Source: an uncultured Paracoccaceae bacterium (GTDB lineage: Bacteria; Pseudomonadota; Alphaproteobacteria; Rhodobacterales; Rhodobacteraceae). Taken from it: a stretch of 64,000 nt of DNA. The DNA is taken from assembly GCA_947494675.1 (NCBI GenBank), contig CANLVP010000002.1, positions 682,001 to 746,000 on the forward strand, given 5' to 3'. The notes beneath the pieces were generated by a model. It was not told the DNA's origin. It did no database searches and saw nothing but the letters and a program-made list of their open reading frames with translations. The position numbers and the translations under genes were made by a program. Shown here piece by piece: positions 24,789-33,458 of the stretch; within the stretch, counting starts at the first letter, position 1, and the number at the start of each line of letters is the position of its first letter.

Positions 24789-25544
24789 TTACTTGGCCCA
24801 TCCTCGGATCGCGACACTGGTGAACCGAAAGCTACCCGGTTCAAGGGCTGCGTCAATGACCCGTTGGGGGGATGCAATCGCCTGCTGCAAAACCGGGCGC
24901 GCGGCCCAACCGCTAAGCATGGCCGGGGCTGCGGCGCGCGACACCCCTGCCCGCGCCTTGGACGCGCGGTTCAGGCGGTCTAGCCCAGCCTGCGCGAGGT
25001 TTCGCACCCCTTGCGGCGTGCCATCCAAAAGCGGAATACGCCCGCGCTCTTCCAGTTCGGGCACCGCACGCAGCAGGTTCGCGACACCAACGCCATAAGC
25101 GAAATCCCGCACGACCGCTTCGTCGGCGTCGCCCAAAAGCCGCGCCGCGGTCCAGATCAACCCGCCCGAAGTGGCGTTGAGGTAATCGTCTAGATGCCCT
25201 GCATCCTCGAACGCGTCTTTGTAGATGTCCCAGCGCCGTGCTGCGACCAGATCGTCAAGGCATGCCGCACCATCTGCATCAAGCACCGCGGCCAGCGCAT
25301 CCACAATCTCGTGCTTGCGCACGGGGCCGCCTTTGCCGATCTCTTCCAGCGCGTCGCGCCACCACTGCAGGCGCATCTCGGCGATCATTGGCTCTTGCGT
25401 GACCCAGGGTGCGCGGCTGACTTCGATGTTAAAGGCAAAGATCGGGAACAGCAGCTGCCGCGCAGGCACCGGGGACGCCATCACCGCGCGAAAGCGTTCG
25501 GGATCGGCGCGTTCAACCAAAGCGGCGCAGGCGGCCACGCTCAT
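24789..25544 (-). CDS. Squalene/phytoene synthase-like protein (NDUFAF6-type)
   Basis: A 251-aa protein of the squalene/phytoene synthase fold, with the RQLLFPIFAFNIEVSRAPWV start, the MRLQWWRDAL helix and a late GVGVANLLRAVPELEERGRI block. The aspartate-rich DxxxD motifs used by true synthases to bind prenyl diphosphate are degenerate, as in NDUFAF6-type homologues linked to respiratory complex I assembly. It is the last gene of the cysS-cimA-methyltransferase operon, joined by an ATGA overlap. Complex I assembly is inference; a terpenoid enzyme is less likely. Confidence 0.8.
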   Translation of the reverse strand: MSVAACAALVERADPERFRAVMASPVPARQLLFPIFAFNIEVSRAPWVTQEPMIAEMRLQWWRDALEEIGKGGPVRKHEIVDALAAVLDADGAACLDDLVAARRWDIYKDAFEDAGHLDDYLNATSGGLIWTAARLLGDADEAVVRDFAYGVGVANLLRAVPELEERGRIPLLDGTPQGVRNLAQAGLDRLNRASKARAGVSRAAAPAMLSGWAARPVLQQAIASPQRVIDAALEPGSFRFTSVAIRGWAK

Positions 25545-26245
25545 ATCGGGCGCACCACGCACAGCAGATAGCCTGTCTCAGCCCAGACGGCGCGCCATTG
25601 CTTCGCCTCTTCACGCGCCTCTGTAAGCACGTGGCGCAGGGCGTCATCCGCGTCGGGCCAAAGCTGATCAATCCGGGCATCTTGTGGCTGATAGTACGCC
25701 TCCCACGCCGCACCTGACAGGCGGCGCGTACCCAGCAACGCGTAACCCGCCAAACCAATTTGCGTCGCGAGGGCGGGCTGGCCAAGGACCTCATCCCCAC
25801 CCCAGAACGCCACGGCGGCCTCTGACGGGTTCGAGGTAAAATAACAGGGCTGGGAAAAGGCGATAGCGCCACCGGGGCACAGCGATTTGCGCCAGCCGCG
25901 TAGCCCCTTTTGCAGGCCGAGAATATAGAGCGCACCGGCACACCAAATCAGATCAAACTGACCATCCGGTTGCGCCATATCACCTTGTTTCGCGGTCACG
26001 CGTGGGTCATCGCCAAAACGGGCGTTCACCGCATCCACAAAGTGCTGCTGCTTGTCGATCCCGGTGACATGGCCCTCAGGGGCCGCCGCGAGCAGCGCAG
26101 CGATATCGGCACCGGGGCCGCAGGCCAGATCAGCAATCGCGGCATTGCTCGGCGTTTTGGCAAGTGCTGTGGCCCAAGCCACATCTGCTGCCTCACCCGG
26201 TCCTTCACGTGGCAAGTCACGGTGCAGGGTGAAAAAGGCGCTCAT
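25541..26245 (-). CDS. Class I SAM-dependent methyltransferase
   Basis: A 234-aa protein with the Rossmann motif I in IADLACGPGADIAALLA (about 37-53), the acidic VTGIDKQQHFVDAVNARFG strand II and a FDLIWCAGALYIL motif IV. The substrate cannot be read from sequence. It resembles the small methyltransferases annotated as ubiquinone/menaquinone-like, but no specific family motif is seen. ATGA overlaps on both sides couple it to cimA upstream and to the NDUFAF6-like gene downstream, so it may modify a respiratory factor. Confidence 0.85.
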   Translation of the reverse strand: MSAFFTLHRDLPREGPGEAADVAWATALAKTPSNAAIADLACGPGADIAALLAAAPEGHVTGIDKQQHFVDAVNARFGDDPRVTAKQGDMAQPDGQFDLIWCAGALYILGLQKGLRGWRKSLCPGGAIAFSQPCYFTSNPSEAAVAFWGGDEVLGQPALATQIGLAGYALLGTRRLSGAAWEAYYQPQDARIDQLWPDADDALRHVLTEAREEAKQWRAVWAETGYLLCVVRPI

Positions 26246-27864
26246 GCGGGTTTGGCCCCGTCACGAATGAGCTTCCAATTGATCGAATCCACCAGCGCGT
26301 CAAAAGAGGCGTCGACTATGTTGGCACTCACACCGACCGTTGACCAACGCCGCCCCTGCCCGTCTTCGCTGTCGATGATGACGCGGGTCACGGCCTCTGT
26401 CCCGCCATCGGTGATGCGCACCTTGAAATCCACCAGCTTCATGTCTTCGATCATATGCTGGTAGCGGCCCAGATCCTTGGCCAGCGCCCGGCTGAGCGCA
26501 TTCACAGGCCCCTGATCCGACCCATCGGGTCCAAGGCTTTCGCTGACGTTGAGGTATTTTTGACCGTCCACCTTGGTGACCACCACGGCCTCAGAGATGC
26601 TGACCATCTGGTTGTGCTTGTTGCGGCGACGTTCCACCGTCACGCGGTAACGCTTAATCTCAAAGAAGGTCGGCAGCGTGCCAAGTTCCGCCCGCGCCAG
26701 CAGCTCAAAAGAGGCCTGCGCGGTGTCGTAGGAATAGCCCCGCGCCTCTTGTTCCTTGATCCGCTCAAGGATGCGCGGCAGGGCCGGATTGTCTTTTTCG
26801 ACCTCAAGCCCAGCCTCGGCCAGCCGCTGTCGCAGGTTCGATTGGCCCGCCTGATTGGACATCGGCACGATCCGGGTATTGCCGACAAGGCCCGGCTCAA
26901 CATGTTCATAGGTCGTGGGGTCTTTGGCGATGGCGCTGGCATGCAGGCCCGCCTTATGGGCAAAGGCACTCGCACCGACATAGGGCGATTGCTTGGCCGG
27001 AACCCGGTTCAGGATATCGTCCAAGGTCCGGCTGGCCCGCCGCAACCCGGCCAGAGCCTCCATCGTCACACCGGTCTCAAACTGGCTGGCAAAGGGCTCT
27101 TTCAACAGCAGTGTTGGGATGATGCTCGTGAGGTTCGCGTTGCCGCAGCGTTCGCCCAAGCCATTGAGCGTCCCTTGGATCTGCCGTGCACCCGCCAGCA
27201 CAGCGGCCAGCGAATTGGCGACAGCGTTTTCGGTGTCATTGTGGGTATGGATGCCGATGTGATCGCCGGGAATGCCGCTGGCGATGACGTCCTTGACGAT
27301 GGCAGAGACCTCTTCCGGCAGCGTTCCACCATTGGTGTCACAGAGCACGATCCAGCGCGCGCGCGCGTCAAAGGCGGCATGAATAGCCTCCAACGCATAG
27401 TCGCGGTTCGCCTTGTAGCCATCAAAGAAATGTTCCGCGTCAAACAACGCCTCGCGCCCGTTCTTGACCAGATGCGCAAAGGAGGCAGCAAGGTTTTCGG
27501 TGTTCTCGGCCAAGGTGATCCCAAGGGCGGTTTCCACGTGGAACGGATGGCTTTTGCCAACCAGACAGACCGCAGGCGTGTCGGCGTTCATCACCGCCGC
27601 CAGCACATCGTCGTTTTCTGCCGACCGACCCGTGCGTTTGGTCATGCCAAAGGCGGTCATGGTGGCGCGGGTTGTAATGCCCGCCTCAAAGAAGTCACTG
27701 TCTGTGGGGTTCGCACCGGGCCAGCCCCCTTCAATATAGTCGATCCCCAAAGCATCCAGCGTCTGTGCGATCTGCATCTTTTCGGTGGTCGAAAACTGCA
27801 CGCCCTGGGTCTGTTGGCCGTCACGCAGAGTGGTGTCAAAGAGGTAAAGCCGTTCCTTCCCCAT
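26242..27864 (-). CDS. cimA: Citramalate synthase
   Basis: A 540-aa enzyme of the DRE-TIM metallolyase superfamily condensing pyruvate with acetyl-CoA to citramalate, an alternative entry to isoleucine. The LFDTTLRDGQQTQGVQFS start holds the metal and substrate residues, and IGIHTHNDTENAVANSL followed by GTLNGLGERCGNANLTS is the second signature. A C-terminal LeuA-dimer regulatory domain occupies the last 130 residues. It is longer than LeuA but right for CimA. The start codon lies just past the cysS stop (TGATG), so the two genes are coupled. Confidence 0.93.
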   Translation of the reverse strand: MGKERLYLFDTTLRDGQQTQGVQFSTTEKMQIAQTLDALGIDYIEGGWPGANPTDSDFFEAGITTRATMTAFGMTKRTGRSAENDDVLAAVMNADTPAVCLVGKSHPFHVETALGITLAENTENLAASFAHLVKNGREALFDAEHFFDGYKANRDYALEAIHAAFDARARWIVLCDTNGGTLPEEVSAIVKDVIASGIPGDHIGIHTHNDTENAVANSLAAVLAGARQIQGTLNGLGERCGNANLTSIIPTLLLKEPFASQFETGVTMEALAGLRRASRTLDDILNRVPAKQSPYVGASAFAHKAGLHASAIAKDPTTYEHVEPGLVGNTRIVPMSNQAGQSNLRQRLAEAGLEVEKDNPALPRILERIKEQEARGYSYDTAQASFELLARAELGTLPTFFEIKRYRVTVERRRNKHNQMVSISEAVVVTKVDGQKYLNVSESLGPDGSDQGPVNALSRALAKDLGRYQHMIEDMKLVDFKVRITDGGTEAVTRVIIDSEDGQGRRWSTVGVSANIVDASFDALVDSINWKLIRDGAKPA

Positions 27865-29297
27865 CACAGATCCCCCAGCTTGGCCGCGTCAAAGTCTGGG
27901 CCGGGCGACCATGTGGCCTGACCGCCGACATCGGTGACCTGCACGCCCGCGGCATTCAGCACATCGCGCACCTCATCGGCTGTCGCCCAATCCTTGTCCG
28001 CCCGCGCCTTGGCCCGGGTGGCAAGCAGCGCGTCCACCTTGGCGGCAACAGCCGGAGAGACATCGGCCCCACCTTCGCCGCCATCAAACATCGGGAGCGC
28101 CGCCCAATCATTGACCAGACCCAACATGGCAAGCCCATGGGCAAACCCGGCCAGCGCTTCTGGTGTGCGGCCCTTGGACAGCACGTGCAGCCGGGCGATG
28201 GCACCGGGTGTATTCATGTCATTGGCCAGCACGCCGAGGAACTCAGCGTCCGCGTCCCATTTGCCCTCAGCCTCCAGCGCTGCAATCAGCGCAGGCCCAA
28301 AGCCGTGGCCATGCAGGATGCCATACCACTTGCGCAGCGTCGCCTCGGCCTCGGCCCGCTTCACCTCGGTCCAGTCCATCGGCTTGCCGTAGTGCGTGGT
28401 CAGATAGACCATGCGAATGACCTCACCCGGCACGCCCTGATCCAGCAGATCGCGCACGGTAAAGAAGTTGCCCAAAGACTTGGACATCTTCTTACCCTCG
28501 ACCTGCAACATCTCGTTGTGCAGCCAGATGCGGGCGAATTCGCCATTCGGATGCGCGCAACGCGATTGCGCCATTTCGTTTTCATGGTGCGGGAATTGCA
28601 GGTCGTTGCCACCGCCATGGATGTCAAAGCTTTCGCCCAGCAGCGCCGCCGCCATGGCCGAGCATTCGATGTGCCAACCGGGTCGCCCATAACCCCAAGG
28701 GCTATCCCATCCGGGCACCCCATCGGGCGAGGGTTTCCACAGCACAAAATCCATCGGATCGCGCTTATACGGGGCCACCTCCACCCGTGCCCCTGCGATC
28801 ATGTCATCGACCGAGCGGCCCGACAGGCTGCCGTAGTCCGGGTCGCTTTGCACCGAAAAGAGCACATGGCCTTCCGCCTCATAAGCATGGCCCTTGGCGA
28901 TCAGATCGGCAGACATGTCGATCATCTCTTGGATGTAGCCCGTCGCGCGCGGCTCCGCGCTGGGGCGCATCGCACCCAGCGCATCCATATCCGCATGATA
29001 CCAGCCGATCGTCTCAGCCGTGATATCGCCAATCGCACGCCCACTGGCAGCGGCTCGCGCATTGATCTTGTCATCCACGTCGGTGAAATTGCGCACGTAA
29101 GTCACGTTCTCTGCGCCGTAGACGTGGCGCATCAGCCGGAACAACACATCAAACAGCAGCACATTGCGTGCATTGCCCAGATGCGCGCGGTCATAGACCG
29201 TCGGTCCGCACAAATACATGCTGACTTTGCCGGGGATGACAGGTTCAAAATCCACCTTGCGGCGGGTCTTGGTGTTGTGGAAACGGATCGGTGTCAT
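27864..29297 (-). CDS. cysS: Cysteinyl-tRNA synthetase
   Basis: A 477-aa class I synthetase charging tRNA-Cys. The start [19 protein letters not shown] contains the zinc cysteine and the HIGH-like HLGNARN. Further zinc ligands are in [10 protein letters not shown] and [14 protein letters not shown], and the KMSKS loop is [10 protein letters not shown] near residue 272. Length is standard. It is the first gene of the operon leading to cimA, and ATG at 29297 fits family starts. Confidence 0.96.
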   Translation of the reverse strand: MTPIRFHNTKTRRKVDFEPVIPGKVSMYLCGPTVYDRAHLGNARNVLLFDVLFRLMRHVYGAENVTYVRNFTDVDDKINARAAASGRAIGDITAETIGWYHADMDALGAMRPSAEPRATGYIQEMIDMSADLIAKGHAYEAEGHVLFSVQSDPDYGSLSGRSVDDMIAGARVEVAPYKRDPMDFVLWKPSPDGVPGWDSPWGYGRPGWHIECSAMAAALLGESFDIHGGGNDLQFPHHENEMAQSRCAHPNGEFARIWLHNEMLQVEGKKMSKSLGNFFTVRDLLDQGVPGEVIRMVYLTTHYGKPMDWTEVKRAEAEATLRKWYGILHGHGFGPALIAALEAEGKWDADAEFLGVLANDMNTPGAIARLHVLSKGRTPEALAGFAHGLAMLGLVNDWAALPMFDGGEGGADVSPAVAAKVDALLATRAKARADKDWATADEVRDVLNAAGVQVTDVGGQATWSPGPDFDAAKLGDL

Positions 29298-29447
29298 AGC
29301 GCCTCACGCACGGGTTTTGCCGGCGGGCTTAGCGAAATCAGGATCAATGTGAAACGTGAAAAAGCAGCCCGCCGGATTTCAGCAGGTAATAATGCAGCAA
29401 ACGATGATGCAGGTCTTTTTCATGGCGCTGACCTAGCACGCCCCGGC

Positions 29448-29966
29448 CTATCCGTCCAGCATTTCCGCCAGCTTGTGGATGGTGTTGAGGTTGCGGGCGG
29501 TGAAACTGCACCCGGTGATCACCTTGTCCACCTTGGCCGCCAGTTTGGAGCGGCCAAAGCCATCGGGGGCAAACATCCACACCACCCGGCCCCGCACTTC
29601 GATCTGTTCAGAGGGTGCGATCAAACCGTCCAAGGCTTGCGCGTCAATGCTCGGATCATCGTCACAAAAGAACCCATGCACCGTCTTGCCCGTGTCTTTG
29701 GGGAACGGACAGTCGTCCAGCGTCGCTGTGATCTGGTCCCGCGACCAAACCTGCACGGGCACATCAACGCCCATCCCGTCGCGCAGTGCCTTTGCCAAGG
29801 TCGCCGCCAAGTCATCGCCCTCGGACGTAAACACCAGATTGCCCGAGGCGATGTAGCTTTGCACCTCTGTCCAGCCCAGCCCTGTGGCCAGCGCGCGCAG
29901 CTCTGCCATCGGGACCTTGTTGCCGCCGCCCACGTTCACGCCCCGCAAAAGTGCTGCATACCGCAT
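29448..29966 (-). CDS. DUF1697 family protein
   Basis: A 172-aa cytosolic protein of the DUF1697 family, recognised by the N-terminal YAALLRGVNVGGGNKVPMAE motif and the IASGNLVF strand; the function of the family is unknown. ATG at 29966 is chosen because AAAGGA precedes it; the listed longer frame adds an unlike N-terminus. It is divergent from the MmcQ/YjbR gene with 89 bases between them, which must hold both promoters. It is monocistronic, followed by about 150 bases without a supported gene before cysS. Confidence 0.85.
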   Translation of the reverse strand: MRYAALLRGVNVGGGNKVPMAELRALATGLGWTEVQSYIASGNLVFTSEGDDLAATLAKALRDGMGVDVPVQVWSRDQITATLDDCPFPKDTGKTVHGFFCDDDPSIDAQALDGLIAPSEQIEVRGRVVWMFAPDGFGRSKLAAKVDKVITGCSFTARNLNTIHKLAEMLDG

Positions 29967-30055
29967 GCGCGATCCTTTCATTGACAGCCTCACCGACATG
30001 AACAAAAATAGAACAAACACGGCAAACCAACAAGACCCGCACCAAGGACCTCAAG

Positions 30056-30397
30056 ATGACCCGCGAAACTGTCAACGCCATCTGCGCCAGCCATAAAGGG
30101 GCGACTGTCGACAACAATCTGGGCGAATGCCACGACAGCTGGAAGATTGGCGGCAAGCTTTTTGCCATCATCGGCGCAATGGGCGATGTTGTCTCGGTCA
30201 AGACCGACAGTGTTGAGACCGCGCAGATGCTGATCGATGCGGGCGCTGGCACCAAGGCGCGTTACCTGCACCGGTCATGGGTGTCCGTCCCGCTTGACGC
30301 TGACACCGAGGAGCTCAAGCACCGCATCGCGGTGTCTTACGACATCATCCTTGGCAGCCTGTCGAAGAAGGCACAGGCCGCGATCAAGGACGGCTGA
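30056..30397 (+). CDS. MmcQ/YjbR family DNA-binding-fold protein
   Basis: A 113-aa protein of the YjbR/MmcQ family (double-wing fold, distantly like cyanobacterial CyaY and DNA-binding wings). The conserved VWKIGGKLFAIIG-type strand (here DSWKIGGKLFAIIG), RYLHRSWVSVPLDAD and SYDIILGSLSKK tail are present. The biochemical role is unknown. AAGGA precedes the ATG by 7 bases. It stands alone. Confidence 0.85.
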   Translation: MTRETVNAICASHKGATVDNNLGECHDSWKIGGKLFAIIGAMGDVVSVKTDSVETAQMLIDAGAGTKARYLHRSWVSVPLDADTEELKHRIAVSYDIILGSLSKKAQAAIKDG

Positions 30398-30743
30398 TGC
30401 CTGCGACCTGAGAATTACCATCCTGCGACGGCCTGACGAATCGTAGCGTTCACTGGTCGTGACCATGACGACGACGGCGTCCAGACGTTAAGCATGCGTC
30501 CCAAAACCGCGACCCTGTTTCTCATGATCAAACCCGCATGTGCCTGAAATTCGGGCTTTTATTGCATGTCAGCGGTGAAAATTTGCCGACGCGCCAATGG
30601 TCCGGCGCAACAAATTGCCGACCACCGGAAATAACCCGACGGAAACAACCCTTCCTTACGTTCAACACCTTATCGCCATTGGGACGCGGATCACGTTTTC
30701 GCGAGGTCGATGGCTTTGAAACCCAAAAGGAACGGAAAACAAC
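30398..30743. other. Intergenic, promoter region of di-haem protein
   Basis: About 345 bases with no supported gene. A 69-codon plus frame across 30538-30747 overlaps the start of the next gene and lacks a ribosome-binding site. No clear hairpin or palindrome was found by eye. It must contain the promoter for the secreted di-haem oxidoreductase. Confidence 0.4.
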
Positions 30744-32246
30744 ATGACGGCACGGATCACACACACCCTTGCCCTTACGCTCTTGCCCCTCGCGGCAAGT
30801 GCCGAGGACGCACTCCCCCCAGTTGACCAAAACGCATTGAACCAAATGGTGCAAAGCGGCCAAACGGATGAGGCCTTCTTGGAGGCGTTTGAGGCGGGCG
30901 ATGAGCTGACAGAGTTCAGCTTTACCGCCGCGCAGGGTGTGGGTGCCAATATCGGTGAAGGCCGTCTGTTCACCCGTTTCCCCCGCGCCGATCTGGATGG
31001 CCCCGAAGAATGGGCCAACCACCTGCCCAAACGTGAAGGCGGCGCCAATGCCACGTCCTGCATCGCCTGCCACAACGCGCCTTTTGCCAATGGCGCCGGT
31101 GATATCGCCCTGAACGTGGTCGTTGATCCGGGCCATACGGGCGACCCATCGCTTTATCTGGAGCGCAACACGCTGCCGCTTTTTGCGCTTGGCATTCCCC
31201 AGCGACTGGCCGAAGAGATGAGCCTGGAGCTTTATCTTCAGCGCACCAATGCCGAGGCGGAGGCCTGCCAATCCGGCCAGTCTGTCACCAGCCTTTCGGC
31301 CAAGGGCGTGCGCTTTGGCACATTGGCCATGACGCGGACGGCAACCGAACCTTGCATGGTTGAGACGGACACCAGCAACCTCGACGGCGTCGATCCGGAT
31401 CTTGTGATCAAGGCCTTCGGCTGGAAGGGCAATGAACCCACGATCCGGTCCTTTACCCGCGGTGCCGCCCACAACGAATTGGGGCTGCAAGCGGTGGAAC
31501 TGATTGGCGATGTCGATGGCGACTACGACGGTGTGATCAATGAGCTGACCGTCGGCGACATGACCGCGCTCAGCATCTATATGGCCGGGCTTGAACGCCC
31601 CGTCAGCACGCTTGAACTGGCCGAACTTGGCTTGGTCGAACTTGCCGAGGAAGACCGCACCGACATTCTTGCGGGTGAGGCGCTCTTTACCCAGACCGGC
31701 TGTGCCAGCTGCCACGTGCCGTCCATGGAAATGAACGACACCAATTTCCGCGAACCCAGTCAGATTGCCGGCTTCTACGACATCATATTCCCGGATGGCT
31801 CCGCGCCTGCGGCACACGGTCTGACGGACGCTTCGGCCATCGTCTTTGACCTGGCTGCCGATCAGCCCAACAACCAGATTACGCTGGAAAATGGTGAAAT
31901 GCAGCATCTGGGCGCTGTGGCCCGGAATGAAAATGGCGTGGCCGTGGCCGAATGGTTCACCGACTTCAAACGCCATGACATGGGCGAAGCCCTGGCCGAC
32001 CCTGACGACCCACTTGGCATCCCGGCATCACACTTCCTCACGCGGTCGCTCGCAGGTGTCGCGGTCACGGGGCCGTGGCTGCATGACGGACGCGCCACGA
32101 CCCTGGCCGAGGCGATTGAGCTGCACGGCGGCGACGCCGCATTCAGCGCCACACGGTTCGAAGCACTTGAGGAAGACGCCCAAGACCAATTGATCGCCTT
32201 CCTGGAAAATCTGGTCATGTATCAAGCGGAAGAAGAAGATCACTGA
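30744..32246 (+). CDS. Periplasmic di-haem oxidoreductase (DUF1111 family)
   Basis: A 500-aa protein exported by an N-terminal signal peptide (about 1-20, ending ASAEDA). It carries two c-type haem sites, CIACH near residue 111 and CASCH near 319, as in the DUF1111 di-haem oxidoreductase group related to cytochrome c peroxidases and MauG. The late GPWLHDGRATTLAEAIELHGG block holds the conserved WHDGRA-type motif of this group. AAGGAACGG lies 8-12 bases before the ATG. It is monocistronic and ends at a strong hairpin. The electron acceptor and substrate are unknown. Confidence 0.9.
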   Translation: MTARITHTLALTLLPLAASAEDALPPVDQNALNQMVQSGQTDEAFLEAFEAGDELTEFSFTAAQGVGANIGEGRLFTRFPRADLDGPEEWANHLPKREGGANATSCIACHNAPFANGAGDIALNVVVDPGHTGDPSLYLERNTLPLFALGIPQRLAEEMSLELYLQRTNAEAEACQSGQSVTSLSAKGVRFGTLAMTRTATEPCMVETDTSNLDGVDPDLVIKAFGWKGNEPTIRSFTRGAAHNELGLQAVELIGDVDGDYDGVINELTVGDMTALSIYMAGLERPVSTLELAELGLVELAEEDRTDILAGEALFTQTGCASCHVPSMEMNDTNFREPSQIAGFYDIIFPDGSAPAAHGLTDASAIVFDLAADQPNNQITLENGEMQHLGAVARNENGVAVAEWFTDFKRHDMGEALADPDDPLGIPASHFLTRSLAGVAVTGPWLHDGRATTLAEAIELHGGDAAFSATRFEALEEDAQDQLIAFLENLVMYQAEEEDH

Positions 32247-32283
32247 ACCACGCGGAACCAAGGTTTCGTCAGATGATCATTTG

Positions 32284-32312
32284 GAAGGGGGCAACCTGCC
32301 CCCTTCATTTCT
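32284..32312 (+). terminator. Terminator of the di-haem oxidoreductase gene
   Basis: GAAGGGGGCA (32284-32293) pairs with TGCCCCCTTC (32297-32306) around a 3-base loop and is followed by ATTTCTAAAT. It lies about 40 bases after the stop codon, between convergent genes. Confidence 0.75.
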
Positions 32313-32345
32313 AAATATGGTGCGCAGCGCAGCCGCACCTTTGGG

Positions 32346-32735
32346 TCAATCGTACTCAACGACCTCAATCTCGACGCCATTGTCCTCATGGAAATAGAAC
32401 CGCCGCCCGGGTTCATAATCCGCGTGGGAATGGGTTTCGTACCCGCGCGCCTCGATCAGGGCCTGCGTGGCGTCCAGATCATCAACCACAACCGCGATAT
32501 GGTTCAACGCGCCGCGCGTGGCGTAACTGGCATCCGCCTTGGGCACCGTCTGGTCCGGCGCATGGCCTGAATAGACAGCGACATAGCTGGTGTCGGTGCC
32601 CACATGCACAGTGTAGCCCGCGCCATTCATGCTCGCCCCTTCCCAGCGTGTGTGCCAGCCAAAGAGGTCATGAAAAAGCGCCGCCGTCGCCTTTGGGTCC
32701 GCCACGGTGATATTCACATGTTCAAGATAAGCCAT
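32346..32735 (-). CDS. VOC/glyoxalase superfamily protein
   Basis: A 129-aa single vicinal-oxygen-chelate unit pair. LEHVNITVADPKATAALFHD opens the first beta-alpha-beta module with a metal histidine, LNHIAVVVDDLDATQALIEA opens the second, and the last strand ends DNGVEIEVVEYD with a metal glutamate. Glyoxalase-I, fosfomycin-resistance and dioxygenase subtypes cannot be told apart here. The ATG overlaps the stop of the 59-aa gene (TGATG). The pair is divergent from soxR across a SoxR-type palindrome, so it is probably induced by redox-active compounds. Confidence 0.85.
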   Translation of the reverse strand: MAYLEHVNITVADPKATAALFHDLFGWHTRWEGASMNGAGYTVHVGTDTSYVAVYSGHAPDQTVPKADASYATRGALNHIAVVVDDLDATQALIEARGYETHSHADYEPGRRFYFHEDNGVEIEVVEYD

Positions 32736-32914
32736 CAGACAATCCCCTTTCTCATCCAGTTGCGAAACCGGGCCACCGGCCCCTCAGGCAAGGTGGACCT
32801 TTCCACATGAAAGCACCCGCAATCAAGGTCATGGCCCCAGCCGATCCCTTCACGCTGCAATGCTCTGATACTGTGTTGGTCCACGCAGACCCTTTGCGTC
32901 TTTGATGTCCGCAT
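32735..32914 (-). CDS. Small 59-aa protein of the SoxR-controlled operon
   Basis: A short gene starting ATG at 32914 with AGAGGAG about 7 bases upstream, an excellent ribosome-binding site. It ends TGA at 32737..32735, overlapping the VOC start. The product begins MRTSKTQRVCVDQHS and contains GHDLDCGCFHVERS, giving three cysteines and two nearby histidines that could bind a metal. It is hydrophilic and basic at the C-terminus, with no family recognised. A different frame over the same bases is longer but has no start signal. Its operon position suggests a redox-stress role. Confidence 0.7.
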   Translation of the reverse strand: MRTSKTQRVCVDQHSIRALQREGIGWGHDLDCGCFHVERSTLPEGPVARFRNWMRKGIV

Positions 32915-32958
32915 CTCACTTCTCCTCTATTCAAGTCGTTGCGAATCTGTTTGTAATT

Positions 32959-32976
32959 TCTCAAGTGCACTTGAGA
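32959..32976. promoter_or_regulatory. SoxR-type operator, 18-bp perfect palindrome
   Basis: TCTCAAGTGCACTTGAGA is a perfect inverted repeat matching the CCTCAAGTTAACTTGAGG form of known SoxR boxes. It lies 16 bases before the soxR start and 45 bases before the divergent 59-aa gene, so one site can control both directions. Confidence 0.85.
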
Positions 32977-32991
32977 TCAAGAGGTTTTTTG

Positions 32992-33426
32992 ATGTCCCAG
33001 GGTCTGACCATTGGCGATTTGTCCAACCGCACCGGTCTCGCCGTGTCGGCGATCCGGTTTTATGAAACCCACGGCATCGTTCATCCGGTGCGCAACGCAG
33101 GCGGTCACCGTCGCTATGCCCGCGCCGATATCCGGCGGTTGTCGTTCGTGATGGCCGCACAAAAGCTGGGCTTTGCCCTTTCGGACATCGCCGCTCACAT
33201 GGCGCATCTCCCTGATCACAAGGCCCCGACCAAGGCCGATTGGACCCGGATCAGCCGGTTGATGCGGGCAGAGATCGACGCCCGCATCACCGCATTGGAA
33301 ACCCTCCGCGACACGCTGGATGGCTGCATCGGCTGTGGCTGCCTGAGCCTGAAGACCTGCGCGCTCTATAACCCCGCCGACGTGCAAGGCCGCGACGGCC
33401 CCGGCCCGCGCAAACTCATGGCTTGA
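32992..33426 (+). CDS. soxR: Redox-sensitive transcriptional activator SoxR
   Basis: A 144-aa MerR-family regulator. The helix-turn-helix is LTIGDLSNRTGLAVSAIRFY and the wing GGHRRYARADIRRL. The C-terminal CIGCGCLSLKTCALYNP supplies the four cysteines (C-x2-C-x-C-x5-C) that hold the [2Fe-2S] sensor cluster. ATG at 32992 matches the family start. It is divergent from a 59-aa/VOC operon over a SoxR palindrome. No soxS is present, as usual outside enterics, so SoxR should act directly on its neighbours. Confidence 0.95.
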   Translation: MSQGLTIGDLSNRTGLAVSAIRFYETHGIVHPVRNAGGHRRYARADIRRLSFVMAAQKLGFALSDIAAHMAHLPDHKAPTKADWTRISRLMRAEIDARITALETLRDTLDGCIGCGCLSLKTCALYNPADVQGRDGPGPRKLMA

Positions 33427-33458
33427 CCACCGCAACGCCCCGTGATGCAGATGCGCCT

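Noticed and set aside
29320-29375. CCGGCGGGCT/AGCCCGCCGG inverted repeat downstream of the DUF1697 gene
   Set aside because: The loop is about 36 bases and there is no T-run, so a terminator is not convincing.
29380-29424. Cysteine-rich 14-codon minus frame beginning MKKTCIIV downstream of the DUF1697 gene
   Set aside because: Too short and without a ribosome-binding site; it may be chance.
27765-29984. 739-codon plus frame antisense to cysS and the DUF1697 gene
   Set aside because: Histidine/arginine-rich composition typical of antisense frames; cysS motifs are unambiguous.
30528-31976. 482-codon open frame on the minus strand across the di-haem oxidoreductase gene
   Set aside because: It is the antisense shadow of a clear secreted haem protein with CxxCH motifs and has no family features.
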